Source: Pseudomonadota bacterium (GTDB lineage: Bacteria; Pseudomonadota; Gammaproteobacteria; Francisellales; Francisellaceae). From it: 36,860 bases of DNA. The notes under the pieces were generated by a model. That model made no database searches and was not told where the DNA came from. It worked only from the letters and a program-made list of their open reading frames with translations. The DNA lies in assembly GCA_027621155.1 (NCBI GenBank), contig JAQCCA010000003.1, forward strand, positions 1 through 36,860, written 5' to 3'. The stretch's first letter is position 1; each line of letters starts with the position of its first letter. This document shows positions 20,408-31,367 of this stretch, one piece after another. Position numbers and translations under genes: made by a program.

Positions 20408-20468
20408 AAAAATTGCAAACTGAGTTTGCAATTTGCATGTAGATTTGCAAATACCATTTGCAATTTTT
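20408..20468. terminator. Nested hairpins between convergent lspA and the cellulase gene (probable bidirectional terminator)
   Basis: aattgcaaac-tga-gtttgcaatt perfect 10-bp stem (20411-20433), plus outer aaaaattgcaaa … tttgcaattttt. Confidence 0.6.
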
Positions 20469-20480
20469 GGGGTCAACATC

Positions 20481-21983
20481 CTATTTTACAAAATATTCTT
20501 TAATAACATTATCTTCCCAATCATTTGGTGTGATATTGAGATTATAATCACCCCAGCCATGCCCTGTACTCCAAGCTGTCCAGCCAACAAAACCATAACC
20601 GTTTGTCTCAGTATACGCATGTGATTTCATATACGCTAAGAAGTCACCTAATGGTTTAGCGCAGCTAGCTTGATCCTTCCCTACGCCAAACTCAGTAACT
20701 ATTGCTTTAAATTTATTAGCCTTTAAGTAACTGACAAAAGCATCTAAGTTAAAGCCATTGTCACCTGTTGTTGTAATATCTTGTAAGCACTGATCATGCG
20801 TACCACTAAAATCACTATCTAAGTATTGATGCACATTGATAATTACTTGATTATCCAAAACTTCGCTACTGACACCCGCATTAAGAAAATTTTGACGCGT
20901 AAAGACTATTGCATTGCCGGCAGCATCCCAACTATGCAAGCCTGAAAAGTGAACACCTTCAACTAACAATTTACCTTTAAATCCCATACCTGTGAGGCTC
21001 TTAATAACGGCAACTTCCATATCAAATGCTTGTTGAGCTGTTAAGCTTTCTCCAGAAGCCGCTGATGGTTCATTCACTAAATCAAACATTAAATATTGCT
21101 CATTAATAGCAGGATCTTGCTTAATAGCACTGTATAACTTATTCCAGATATTGACATAATATTTTGGATCTGTGACTAAACTCCCTTGTGGACATTGCCC
21201 CTGCCCTGTACAACCAGCAACCTCACTACCTATTGTGCCGTAATGCATATAGCTATGTAGATCTACAATAGCGTAATATTTATGTGATGTAATTGTTGCT
21301 AATGTTGGTGCCACTAAATAATCCTGAAATGCTGTTTGATTATTAGAACTATTAATATCTTGATACCCATATGGCTGCAAATATGCCCAGCGCACTGGCA
21401 CACGAATAGTATTTGCTCCTTGATTTAAAAATTCAATGGTTGGCTTGTTATCCGCCCCATCATCAGATAAATCAGGAATAACACTGGCATTTGGCATTGT
21501 TGAGAATTCAAGCCCCGATAAATTAATACCTGTATACCAATCATCTGTTACTCGAGTATTAGTTGGGAAGCTGCTACCTGCGGGTAATATTTTAGTAAAA
21601 GCAACTTTACCATTAAATACATTATTGGTAATACTATAATCTGTTAGCTGAATATGTGAGTTGTCGGCAGGCTTATATTTAACATCACTACCACTTACAT
21701 CTAACCAACCTAAATAAATATCACTATCTGCGCATCCCCCTAAACGTAATGAAGCACCAAAATAGTATTTATTACCACTAATTGCGTTCGGGTCAAACTT
21801 TTCTCCATGCTTCCATTCAGTAAATTTACCGTCTGAATCTTTAACACATAAAAGTGGCTGCTGTGCTTGTGGCAATAAGGTTTCATCATACAAGCCGCTG
21901 ATATTATTTGTCATCATTGCAGCAAAACTATGACTTGCAGCTAAAACAGTTGCAATGGCTATTCCTTTGGCTAAAAATTTCAT
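20481..21983 (-). CDS. Secreted glycoside hydrolase family 5 endoglucanase (GH5_5-like) with an N-terminal extension
   Basis: Signal peptide MKFLAKGIAIATVLAASHSFAA; GINLSGLEF, ANTIRVPVRWAYLQP, DLVNEPSA (acid/base Glu), VHQYLDSDFSGTHDQC, IVTEFGVG (nucleophile Glu), GFVGWTAW; SD AGGAGA. Confidence 0.9.
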   Translation of the reverse strand: MKFLAKGIAIATVLAASHSFAAMMTNNISGLYDETLLPQAQQPLLCVKDSDGKFTEWKHGEKFDPNAISGNKYYFGASLRLGGCADSDIYLGWLDVSGSDVKYKPADNSHIQLTDYSITNNVFNGKVAFTKILPAGSSFPTNTRVTDDWYTGINLSGLEFSTMPNASVIPDLSDDGADNKPTIEFLNQGANTIRVPVRWAYLQPYGYQDINSSNNQTAFQDYLVAPTLATITSHKYYAIVDLHSYMHYGTIGSEVAGCTGQGQCPQGSLVTDPKYYVNIWNKLYSAIKQDPAINEQYLMFDLVNEPSAASGESLTAQQAFDMEVAVIKSLTGMGFKGKLLVEGVHFSGLHSWDAAGNAIVFTRQNFLNAGVSSEVLDNQVIINVHQYLDSDFSGTHDQCLQDITTTGDNGFNLDAFVSYLKANKFKAIVTEFGVGKDQASCAKPLGDFLAYMKSHAYTETNGYGFVGWTAWSTGHGWGDYNLNITPNDWEDNVIKEYFVK

Positions 21984-22234
21984 GAGTCTATCTCCTGTTG
22001 TTATTTAAATCCCTTGCAATTATATGCATTAACAGATCAAACTAAATATAGTTCATATGACTAAAAATGACTGGTTTTTTAACTAAATTATCAGAAAATC
22101 TTTAAGCCTACCTCTTAAAGATAAAATTCATCGGTATCAAAATAAATATCAGTTGTTACTTATTTGAAACAGACAACAGAATAATAAATGCATATAATCC
22201 GCATCTATTTCAAACAAAAAAAGATGCCACCACC

Positions 22235-22420
22235 ATGAAAACAATACTTTTTGTCACTGCAAAAATGATAGCGATGATTACGCTAACAGAAAATGCTTAT
22301 GCCATATATAACAGTGGTTATCCTGCGTATAAAGTAGAAAACATTAAGCGTGAAGATACCAACATAGATCAGAAAACTACTTATCCAGCATATGCAAGTA
22401 CAGAAGAGATAAAAATCTAA
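22235..22420 (+). CDS. Small putative secreted peptide (61 aa)
   Basis: Signal-peptide-like MKTILFVTAKMIAMITLTENAYA followed by a short Tyr/Pro-containing mature part with two YPAY motifs; convergent with ribH. Confidence 0.4.
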   Translation: MKTILFVTAKMIAMITLTENAYAIYNSGYPAYKVENIKREDTNIDQKTTYPAYASTEEIKI

Positions 22421-22424
22421 TGGA

Positions 22425-22859
22425 TTAGGCGTTGATGTCTTTTTTAAGTTTAATCATATCCAATGCGGCTTTCAGCGCATACTTACCTTTGTGCCCTTTC
22501 TCACCACCGACACGCGCTAATGCTTGATCCTTGTTATGCGTTGTCAACACCCCAAAAATTACCGGCAAGTCATAGCTCATCATCACATCTTGTGTGCCTT
22601 GTGACACTTGCATACACACGTAATCATAGTGATCAGTTTGTCCGCGAATAACACAACCTAGCAGTACAATAGCGTCATATTTCTTAGTTTTAGCTAGCTG
22701 CTTTGCCGCATAAGGCAGCTCAACCGCTCCTGGTACTTTGTAAACTTTTGGCGTTTTTATCGCCTGATTTTGCGCCTCTTCAAGTGCGCCTTCCAATAAC
22801 TTATCGGTAATTAACGCGTTAAACTCACTCACAACAATCGCAATCTTTGGCATCTTCAC
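22425..22859 (-). CDS. ribH: 6,7-dimethyl-8-ribityllumazine synthase
   Basis: IAIVVSEFNALITDKLLEGA, VPGAVELPYAAKQL, LLGCVIRGQTDHYDYVC, PVIFGVLTT. Confidence 0.96.
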   Translation of the reverse strand: MKMPKIAIVVSEFNALITDKLLEGALEEAQNQAIKTPKVYKVPGAVELPYAAKQLAKTKKYDAIVLLGCVIRGQTDHYDYVCMQVSQGTQDVMMSYDLPVIFGVLTTHNKDQALARVGGEKGHKGKYALKAALDMIKLKKDINA

Positions 22860-24064
22860 ACTCCTTTTATGCTATGGTTTAGCCGTTGTTTTTTAGTTTG
22901 TAAATATCCTTTATTATGCTCATGCACATCTGACTCAGATAGTAAGACTTGCACTGCAATATTCGCCTTTTGCAAAGCCTGCACTTTTTCAGGATTATTT
23001 GATAATAATTGACATTGCTTTATATCATAATATTTAAGCACTTGCAGCGCATGATCATAGCGACGATTATCTATTGGCAAATTAAGCGCTTTGTTGGCTT
23101 CAATCGTATCCAAGTGCTTTGTTCGCTGCAGCTCATAGGCTTTAAGCTTATTCACCAAGCCAATATCGCGCCCCTCTTGCTCAAGATAAATCAAAATCCC
23201 GCCATGCTCGGCAATCTCATGCAATGCATGATGCAATTGTGATTGGCAATCACATTTTAGCGAGCCGAATAAATCTCCCGTAATACACGATGAGTGAATA
23301 CGCACGAGTGGATTGCCTTTAATGTCTTTGCTAATGACTTTGATTTCACTTTGGGTCACCGGATCGATAAAAACACTCATCTCAAGCTCGCCATAATCAC
23401 GAAAAGGAATAAGGCTACTTGCCGCTTTTGTAATGAGTTTTTCAGTTGCTAGACGATATAAACGCAGCTCCTCAATGCTCAGTATCGGCAAATCATGCGC
23501 CAAAGCAAAGCGCTCAATTTCTTCACCTTTCATCATGCTGCCATCTTTATTCATTAGCTCACACAAGACTGCTGCCGGATGAAAGCCTGCCATTTTAACC
23601 AAGTCAACACTTGCCTCTGTGTGTCCTTGACGTCCTAATACCCCATAATCATTTGCAACTAATGGAAAAATATGACCCGGACGGCTAATATCACTAGGAT
23701 CAACCTCAGGGTTTGATGCCACTTGAATCGTATGCGCGCGATCTTTAGCCGACACACCTGTCGTCACCCCCTCTTTCGCCTCAATAGTAATAGTAAAAGG
23801 CGTTGTAAATTGACTGGTGTTTAAATCTGCCGGCACCATCGGATTTAATTGCAAGCGTTTGGCATGCGCTTTTGACATTGCCAAACAGACAATACCACTG
23901 GCATGCTGTAGCATTAAGTTGACATTCTCAACATTCGCAAGCTGCCCTGGGAAGATTAAATCACCCTCATTCTCGCGATCTTCATCATCAGTGACGATAA
24001 TGCTTTTGCCTTGCTTTAAGGCATTAATCGCTGCTTCAACGCGTGTTTTAATTTTTTGAAACAT
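22856..24064 (-). CDS. ribBA: Bifunctional DHBP synthase / GTP cyclohydrolase II-like protein (RibBA)
   Basis: DDEDRENEGDLIFP, RPGHIFPL, GHTEASVDLVKMAG (RibB); RIHSSCITGDLFGSLKCDCQSQL, EQEGRDIGLVNKLKAY (RibA). Probable start MFQKIKTRVE at 24064. Confidence 0.95.
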   Translation of the reverse strand: MFQKIKTRVEAAINALKQGKSIIVTDDEDRENEGDLIFPGQLANVENVNLMLQHASGIVCLAMSKAHAKRLQLNPMVPADLNTSQFTTPFTITIEAKEGVTTGVSAKDRAHTIQVASNPEVDPSDISRPGHIFPLVANDYGVLGRQGHTEASVDLVKMAGFHPAAVLCELMNKDGSMMKGEEIERFALAHDLPILSIEELRLYRLATEKLITKAASSLIPFRDYGELEMSVFIDPVTQSEIKVISKDIKGNPLVRIHSSCITGDLFGSLKCDCQSQLHHALHEIAEHGGILIYLEQEGRDIGLVNKLKAYELQRTKHLDTIEANKALNLPIDNRRYDHALQVLKYYDIKQCQLLSNNPEKVQALQKANIAVQVLLSESDVHEHNKGYLQTKKQRLNHSIKGV

Positions 24065-24656
24065 GTTGTATTTTCTCCATGTAATGATGAATGTGTTTAC
24101 CAATAGGATCCGCTTCAAGGTTGACCTTGGTGCCCACTTGATAATTCTTAACAATAGTGGCATCAATCGTATGTGGAATAAAAGTGACCGTAAAATAGCC
24201 GTCTCTTACTTCAATCACAGTAATGCTCATACCATCAATGGTGATAAATCCCTTATTGACTAAATATCTTAATATCTCTGAAGGAGCAGAAATAGCTACA
24301 AGCCAAGCTTCTGCCTCATGGGTAATCGATTTCACTTCACCGACACCATCAACATGACCTTGCACCATGTGCCCGCCGATGAAATCATTTAAACGTAACG
24401 ACAGCTCAAGATTAACATGCGATCCAGCAACGAGCTGTCCCAAGGTTGTTTTACGTAACGTTTCAGGCACCGCCTCAAAACTGACCAAACCCTTGACTTT
24501 ATCCAAAGTAACGATCGTTAAGCACACACCATTAATGGCAATGCTATCGCCTATTTTACAACTGGCTAACTGCTCTGAGCGAATCACCAATCTCATTAGA
24601 TCAGATCCTAACACAGACTCAACCGTTGCCACCTCCTGTACAATACCACTAAACAT
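24048..24656 (-). CDS. ribE: Riboflavin synthase alpha subunit
   Basis: MFSGIVQEVATVES, GDSIAINGVCLT, GGHMVQGHVDGVG repeated lumazine-binding domains. Confidence 0.95.
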   Translation of the reverse strand: MFSGIVQEVATVESVLGSDLMRLVIRSEQLASCKIGDSIAINGVCLTIVTLDKVKGLVSFEAVPETLRKTTLGQLVAGSHVNLELSLRLNDFIGGHMVQGHVDGVGEVKSITHEAEAWLVAISAPSEILRYLVNKGFITIDGMSITVIEVRDGYFTVTFIPHTIDATIVKNYQVGTKVNLEADPIGKHIHHYMEKIQHVSKN

Positions 24657-24665
24657 AATTACCCC

Positions 24666-25751
24666 TTACGACCTCTTATTTCCTATTGTTCCTGCTTTTT
24701 CTATGCTACCCATACAATAATAATCATCATTCAAAAACCCATTGTCTTTGATATTAATACGCTTCTTGTGCTTAAAATCGGCAATGATCATCGGTGCTAC
24801 ATAACTTTGCACTTCATCGACTAACTGAGCCTCAAAAAAAGCATTCAGTAATGTTCTGCCACCCTCAACTAAGACACTGGTAATACCTCTTTGCGCCAAT
24901 ACTTCTAATACTTTTGCAAGGCCAATCTCGCCCTGATTTAATGATACCTTAATGCACTCAATACCTTTATACGCCAATGCATCAAGCGTATCTTGATCCG
25001 CCAAATCACTGGTAATCACAACACTCTCAATACCATCATTAAAAAGCGTTGCATCACATGGTAACTGGCACGTTTTTGATAACACAATACGTAATGGATG
25101 CTTAATAAACTCTGCATCTGAAACTCTTACGGTAAGACTTGGATTATCTTCAATCAACGTCTCACGCCCAATCATAATCGCATCAACGCTATTACGTAGA
25201 TTATGCACTTGATGTTGTGATGTTTTATTAGTAATTTGTTTATTATCTTGTGGATGCGTCACCATCTGACCATCGAGTGACATACCCCATTTGGCAATGA
25301 CATATGGGCGTTTATACTTATGATAATGAAAAAATATTTTATTCATGACAGTCGCTTGATGACACATAAGTCCTGATTCAACGACAATACCTGCTTGTTG
25401 TAAACGCTTAATCCCTTTCCCTGCTACTTGCGGGTTAGGATCAATACTGGCGACAACGACTTTAGCAACCTGTTCCGTGATCAAGCGCTCGGTACACGCT
25501 CCCGTTCTGCCAACATGGCAACATGGCTCAAGAGTGACATAAACAGTCGCACCTTGCGCGCTATCCCCTGCTTGATCTAAGGCATGAATCTCAGCATGTT
25601 TATCGCCAGCAAAGCGATGCCAACCTTCACCAATAATTTGACCATTTTTAACAATCACACAGCCAACCATTGGGTTAGGCGACACACTCAAAGCGCCACG
25701 CCTTGCCAACATCAGCGCTTGAGACATATAAAAATAATCCGCTTGAAACAC
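24666..25751 (-). CDS. ribD: Bifunctional riboflavin deaminase/reductase RibD (GTG start)
   Basis: PNPMVGCVIVKNGQIIGEGWHRFAGDKHAEIHAL, TVYVTLEPCCHVGRTGACTERLI, AKWGMSLDGQ. Confidence 0.95.
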   Translation of the reverse strand: MFQADYFYMSQALMLARRGALSVSPNPMVGCVIVKNGQIIGEGWHRFAGDKHAEIHALDQAGDSAQGATVYVTLEPCCHVGRTGACTERLITEQVAKVVVASIDPNPQVAGKGIKRLQQAGIVVESGLMCHQATVMNKIFFHYHKYKRPYVIAKWGMSLDGQMVTHPQDNKQITNKTSQHQVHNLRNSVDAIMIGRETLIEDNPSLTVRVSDAEFIKHPLRIVLSKTCQLPCDATLFNDGIESVVITSDLADQDTLDALAYKGIECIKVSLNQGEIGLAKVLEVLAQRGITSVLVEGGRTLLNAFFEAQLVDEVQSYVAPMIIADFKHKKRINIKDNGFLNDDYYCMGSIEKAGTIGNKRS

Positions 25752-25849
25752 TTGTAATAATCACCCTTTCATTAATTTACTTAACTTCAGGGGCAAGCAA
25801 AAGAAATAAACATATGCAAAATGGGCAAGAGCAGCACATTGATGATAGG

Positions 25850-25912
25850 TTCAACATTCAACATTCAACATTCAACATTCAACATTCAACATTCAACATT
25901 CAACATTCAACA
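25850..25912. repeat. Perfect tandem repeat, 9 x 7 bp (ttcaaca)n
   Basis: Direct count of identical heptamers; lies between the FMN riboswitch and ribD. Confidence 0.97.
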
Positions 25913-25967
25913 TTTTAAAATATAATGCACTTGCACTTTACACATATGTTAATCACATGACTTCTTC

Positions 25968-26105
25968 TTTCATCCGGACTATAACCGTCGGCTCTGGAAT
26001 CTCACCAGATCTGCTGACCTTTGACCTTTAAGCCAAAGCGCTCGTGGGCTTTTCTAAATGTTTATAGAATTACCACCGGTGGGGAGTTTCACCCCGCCCT
26101 GAAGA
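25968..26105 (-). promoter_or_regulatory. FMN riboswitch (RFN element) controlling ribD-ribE-ribBA-ribH
   Basis: Minus strand: CTTCAGGGCGGGGTGAAACTCCCCACCGGTGGT … AGCCCACGAGCGCTTTGGC … GTCAGCAGATCTGGTGAGATTCCAGAGCCGACGGTTATAGTCCGGATGAAAGA. Confidence 0.96.
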
Positions 26106-26181
26106 ACTATGACTGGATTCTACGTTGTTTTAAATGAAAAATCCAGAAGTGATAAGCACTTCAGCTGATAACTTATAGGAA

Positions 26182-27888
<1,707 letters not shown>

Positions 27889-27987
27889 TTAAATTTATGA
27901 TAAAGCATTGATGAATTATCCGTATGCCTAATTTAACGTCTAAACCCACATAAGCTTAAAAACAAAAAGCACGTATTTTGAGTCAGG

Positions 27988-29430
27988 TTATATAGCATCT
28001 TGCATTATTTTCTCAATCGCAGAAATCGCTTTTGCAACATTAGCAACTGCCGTACCACCCATGGCTGTTTTGCTATTCACTGCTGAGTCAATGCTTAATA
28101 TTTGATAAACATCGTTATCAATCATCACTGAAAAATGCTGAAACTCAGAGAGCGTTAAATCAGTTAATGACTTATTTTCACTTAAAGCATACGCGGTAAT
28201 TTCTCCGACGATATGATGCGCTTTTCTAAAGGCAATACCTTTTTTAGAGAGATAATCAGCAAGCTCCGTTGCCACACAAAAACTACCATCATAGTTTTTA
28301 TCTTTATTTATCGCTAAGCTTTCAACAGTTATCGTTGTTACTTTCAGTAAGTCACTCACGGTATCAACGGCTGCAAAGAGCGCCTCTTTGTCCTCTTGCA
28401 GATCTTTGTTATACCCCGATGGCAAGGCTTTAACGGTTGTTAATAGTGCAACTAAATAGCCATTTAAACGTCCTGCTTTACCACGAACCAACTCCATCGC
28501 ATCAGGGTTTTTCTTCTGCGGCATGAGTGATGAACCTGTCGTGACTAAATCACTCATTTCAACCAAGTCAAACTCAGTCGTTGAATAGATAATCATATCC
28601 TCAGCAAAGCGACTTAAATGTGTCCCAATAAGGCTAATCGCAGATAATAGTTCAATAATGTAATCGCGATCACTCACTGCATCTAGGCTATTTTGGGCAA
28701 TTTCATTAAACCCTAACGCATCTGCCATTTTTTGGCGATCTAATGCCCAAGCATTGCCAGCAATCGCCCCCATACCTAAAGGCGAGACATTAACGCGTTT
28801 TTTAATATCAATAAGTCTCTCATAATCGCGTTTAAGCATCTCATAAAAAGATAAGAAATAATGTCCCCAAGTGATTGGTTGCGCTTGTTGCAAATGGGTA
28901 TAACCCATCACAAACGCATCAATATTTGCTTTAGCTTGCGCGACAAAAGCTGCTTGCAAGGCTTTAATCAAATCACATAAATGCTCAATATGCTCAAGCA
29001 CCCATAACCTTGTTGCACAAGAGACCTGTTCATTGCGCGATCTTCCAGTATTGGCTTTATAGGCAAGATCACCTATTTTATCCACCAGTGATTGCTCAAC
29101 AAAGGTATGAATATCTTCAACACCATCATTGATTGCCTGCTGAATAAGATACGGATTATCATTAACCTCATGCTCGATCTCTGCTAAGGCTTGATGTAAC
29201 GCCTGTAACTCGCTATCAGATAAAACATTGATATCGCATAGTGCTTCCGTAAACGCTTTTGTTGCTTTGATATCATAAGGGAGCAGCCGATAATCAAAAC
29301 TCAATGATTCATTAAAGCGTACAAACAAGGGATTATTATCATCGCTAAAACGCCCACCCCAGAGTTTTTGTTTTCTTTGCATTTCTAAGCCATTACTTTG
29401 TTGCATTAATTTATCTGTTACTTCTGCCAT
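27988..29430 (-). CDS. argH: Argininosuccinate lyase
   Basis: KLWGGRF, TGRSRNEQV, GSSLMPQKKNPDAMELVRGK; 13-nt overlap with the upstream argE-like gene. Confidence 0.96.
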   Translation of the reverse strand: MAEVTDKLMQQSNGLEMQRKQKLWGGRFSDDNNPLFVRFNESLSFDYRLLPYDIKATKAFTEALCDINVLSDSELQALHQALAEIEHEVNDNPYLIQQAINDGVEDIHTFVEQSLVDKIGDLAYKANTGRSRNEQVSCATRLWVLEHIEHLCDLIKALQAAFVAQAKANIDAFVMGYTHLQQAQPITWGHYFLSFYEMLKRDYERLIDIKKRVNVSPLGMGAIAGNAWALDRQKMADALGFNEIAQNSLDAVSDRDYIIELLSAISLIGTHLSRFAEDMIIYSTTEFDLVEMSDLVTTGSSLMPQKKNPDAMELVRGKAGRLNGYLVALLTTVKALPSGYNKDLQEDKEALFAAVDTVSDLLKVTTITVESLAINKDKNYDGSFCVATELADYLSKKGIAFRKAHHIVGEITAYALSENKSLTDLTLSEFQHFSVMIDNDVYQILSIDSAVNSKTAMGGTAVANVAKAISAIEKIMQDAI

Positions 29431-30536
29431 GGCTTATCCTTTAATTCATTAAAAAATGTGATAAAAAATAGAACTCCCTCGTTGATTTGCTCTACATAAA
29501 TAAATTCATCGGTACTGTGGGAGCGCTTTGAATCTCCTGGTGAGAACTTAACACTTGGACAATTCACAATTGCCTGATCTGACGTCGTTGGAGAACCATA
29601 ACTATTGATACCTTTTGCTAATAATGCTTGCATTAATGGATGATCAAGTGGCGTTTTACTGGGCTTAATACGTAGTGATGTAGGTGTAATTTCTGATGCC
29701 ATATACTGGCGCATAATATGCAGTACATCCTCATTGCCATAGGCATCAGTCGATCTAACATCAACAACAAAATGACATTTTTCAGGGACAACATTGTGCT
29801 TTACGCCAGCGTTGATCATCGTCACACTCATTTTCACATCACCCAATGTCTCTGAAGTTTGTGCAAAATGATAATTATTAATCCAATTGATATCTTCAAC
29901 AGCTTTTAATATTGCATTATCTCCTTCATTGCGTGCAGCGTGTCCCGTCTTGCCATGGGCGACACAATCACAAACCATTAAACCCTTTTCGCTAATCGCA
30001 AGCTCCATGCTCGTCGGCTCACCAACGATCGCAAAATCAATAGCATCAAAAAATGTTAGCGCCAACTCAGCACCATTTCGCCCTGAGATCTCCTCTTCCG
30101 CAGCCGCGCATAGCAACAGATTAAAAGGTAAATCTGCCCTTTGATAAAAATAACTAAAAGTCGCTACCATACTCACCAATGCGCCACCGGCATCATTGGA
30201 TCCCAATCCATATAACTTACCATCAATAATTTCAGCACTATAAGGATCACGGGTATAGCTCTTACTCGGTGGCACAGTATCGTGATGCGAAATCAGTAAA
30301 ACAGACGGTTTATTATCATCAAAATATTTATTTTTAGCACACACATTATTACCAACTAAAGTACTAGTAATACCGCGTTCAAACAGCCATTGTTGAATAA
30401 ATGCCGCACTTTGTGCCTCGTCTTTTGAAATCGATGGAATTTCAATTAAACACTTCAGTAATTCCAAGGCTTCCGCTTGTTTATGTGTTATATCTTCAAT
30501 CAACACATCAGAATGCATACTTATATCATTTATCAT
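29418..30536 (-). CDS. M20 deacylase, ArgE-like (predicted N-succinyl/N-acetyl-citrulline or -ornithine deacylase)
   Basis: LLISHHDTVP, LYGLGSNDAGGALVSM, EEEISGRNGAE, IVGEPTSMELAISEKGLM; resembles the Bacteroidetes operonic ArgE. Confidence 0.85.
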   Translation of the reverse strand: MINDISMHSDVLIEDITHKQAEALELLKCLIEIPSISKDEAQSAAFIQQWLFERGITSTLVGNNVCAKNKYFDDNKPSVLLISHHDTVPPSKSYTRDPYSAEIIDGKLYGLGSNDAGGALVSMVATFSYFYQRADLPFNLLLCAAAEEEISGRNGAELALTFFDAIDFAIVGEPTSMELAISEKGLMVCDCVAHGKTGHAARNEGDNAILKAVEDINWINNYHFAQTSETLGDVKMSVTMINAGVKHNVVPEKCHFVVDVRSTDAYGNEDVLHIMRQYMASEITPTSLRIKPSKTPLDHPLMQALLAKGINSYGSPTTSDQAIVNCPSVKFSPGDSKRSHSTDEFIYVEQINEGVLFFITFFNELKDKPWQK

Positions 30537-31367
30537 CTAGTGCACCTCCTCTGCCAATCTGATTGTCGTTACTTTAGCTTTCTCACCTTGCAAGGTATGA
30601 GCAATATTATCCGCATTACTAATTACCACTTGATTAACGTTAGAAGCTAGCGCGTCAAAGCAATTCTCAAGCTTAACCAACATGCCTTGTTGGATCTTGC
30701 CTTTTGTTTTTAAATGTTGATAGACATTTAAATCTAAGGCTTCAATCAATGAATGTGGATTAGCAATATCCTCATAAACCCCTGCTAAATCCATACAGTA
30801 ATATAAATTAACCTGATATTGATGCGCTAAGGCTTTTGCGATTTCATATGCTACTGTGTCAGCATTGGTATTTAAAAGCTGCCCATTACCATCATGCGTA
30901 ATCGGTGCAATGACAGGTAAAAAGTCATTATTGATCAAATCAATTAATACATTACGATTAACTGCTTTAACATCACCAACAAAGCCAAAGTCATGCATCT
31001 GAGCTTCACGCTTGTTACTTAGTAGCAAATCAGCATCGACACCACTTAGCCCCAATGCATTAACACCATAAGCTTGCAACTTAGCAACTATTTGTTTATT
31101 GATAACTCCGGCTAGCATCATCGTTACAAGATCTAATGACGCTTTATCAGTCACACGCCGACCATTAATAAAGGTAGATTCAACACCTAGACGCTCGGCT
31201 AACTCGCTAACTTGATCGCCTCCGCCATGCACGATAACGCATGGATCACTTTGCTGTGAAATAGCATGTAATAATCCATTGAGCTTACTGTCATCATCGA
31301 TTACACGCCCACCTATTTTGATGATATTAAGCGTTTTATGCAACTTCATCGGCATAGACCTTTGCAT
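30537..31367 (-). CDS. argB: N-acetyl/N-succinyl-glutamate kinase
   Basis: LNIIKIGGRVIDD, VIVHGGG, NGRRVTDKASLDLVTMMLAG, LSGVDADLL. Real start possibly MKLHKTLN (31349). Confidence 0.92.
   Translation of the reverse strand: MQRSMPMKLHKTLNIIKIGGRVIDDDSKLNGLLHAISQQSDPCVIVHGGGDQVSELAERLGVESTFINGRRVTDKASLDLVTMMLAGVINKQIVAKLQAYGVNALGLSGVDADLLLSNKREAQMHDFGFVGDVKAVNRNVLIDLINNDFLPVIAPITHDGNGQLLNTNADTVAYEIAKALAHQYQVNLYYCMDLAGVYEDIANPHSLIEALDLNVYQHLKTKGKIQQGMLVKLENCFDALASNVNQVVISNADNIAHTLQGEKAKVTTIRLAEEVH

Noticed and set aside
24065-24166. 34-aa N-terminal extension of RibBA
   Set aside because: Overlaps ribE coding; homology begins at MFQKIKTRVE (24064).
25850-25912. Possible CRISPR array
   Set aside because: Units are contiguous 7-mers with no spacers; no cas genes in the window.
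25703-25918. 71-aa ORF with RFNIQHSTFNIQHSTFNIQHSTF
   Set aside because: Artefact of translating the 7-bp tandem array; overlaps ribD and its leader on the wrong strand.
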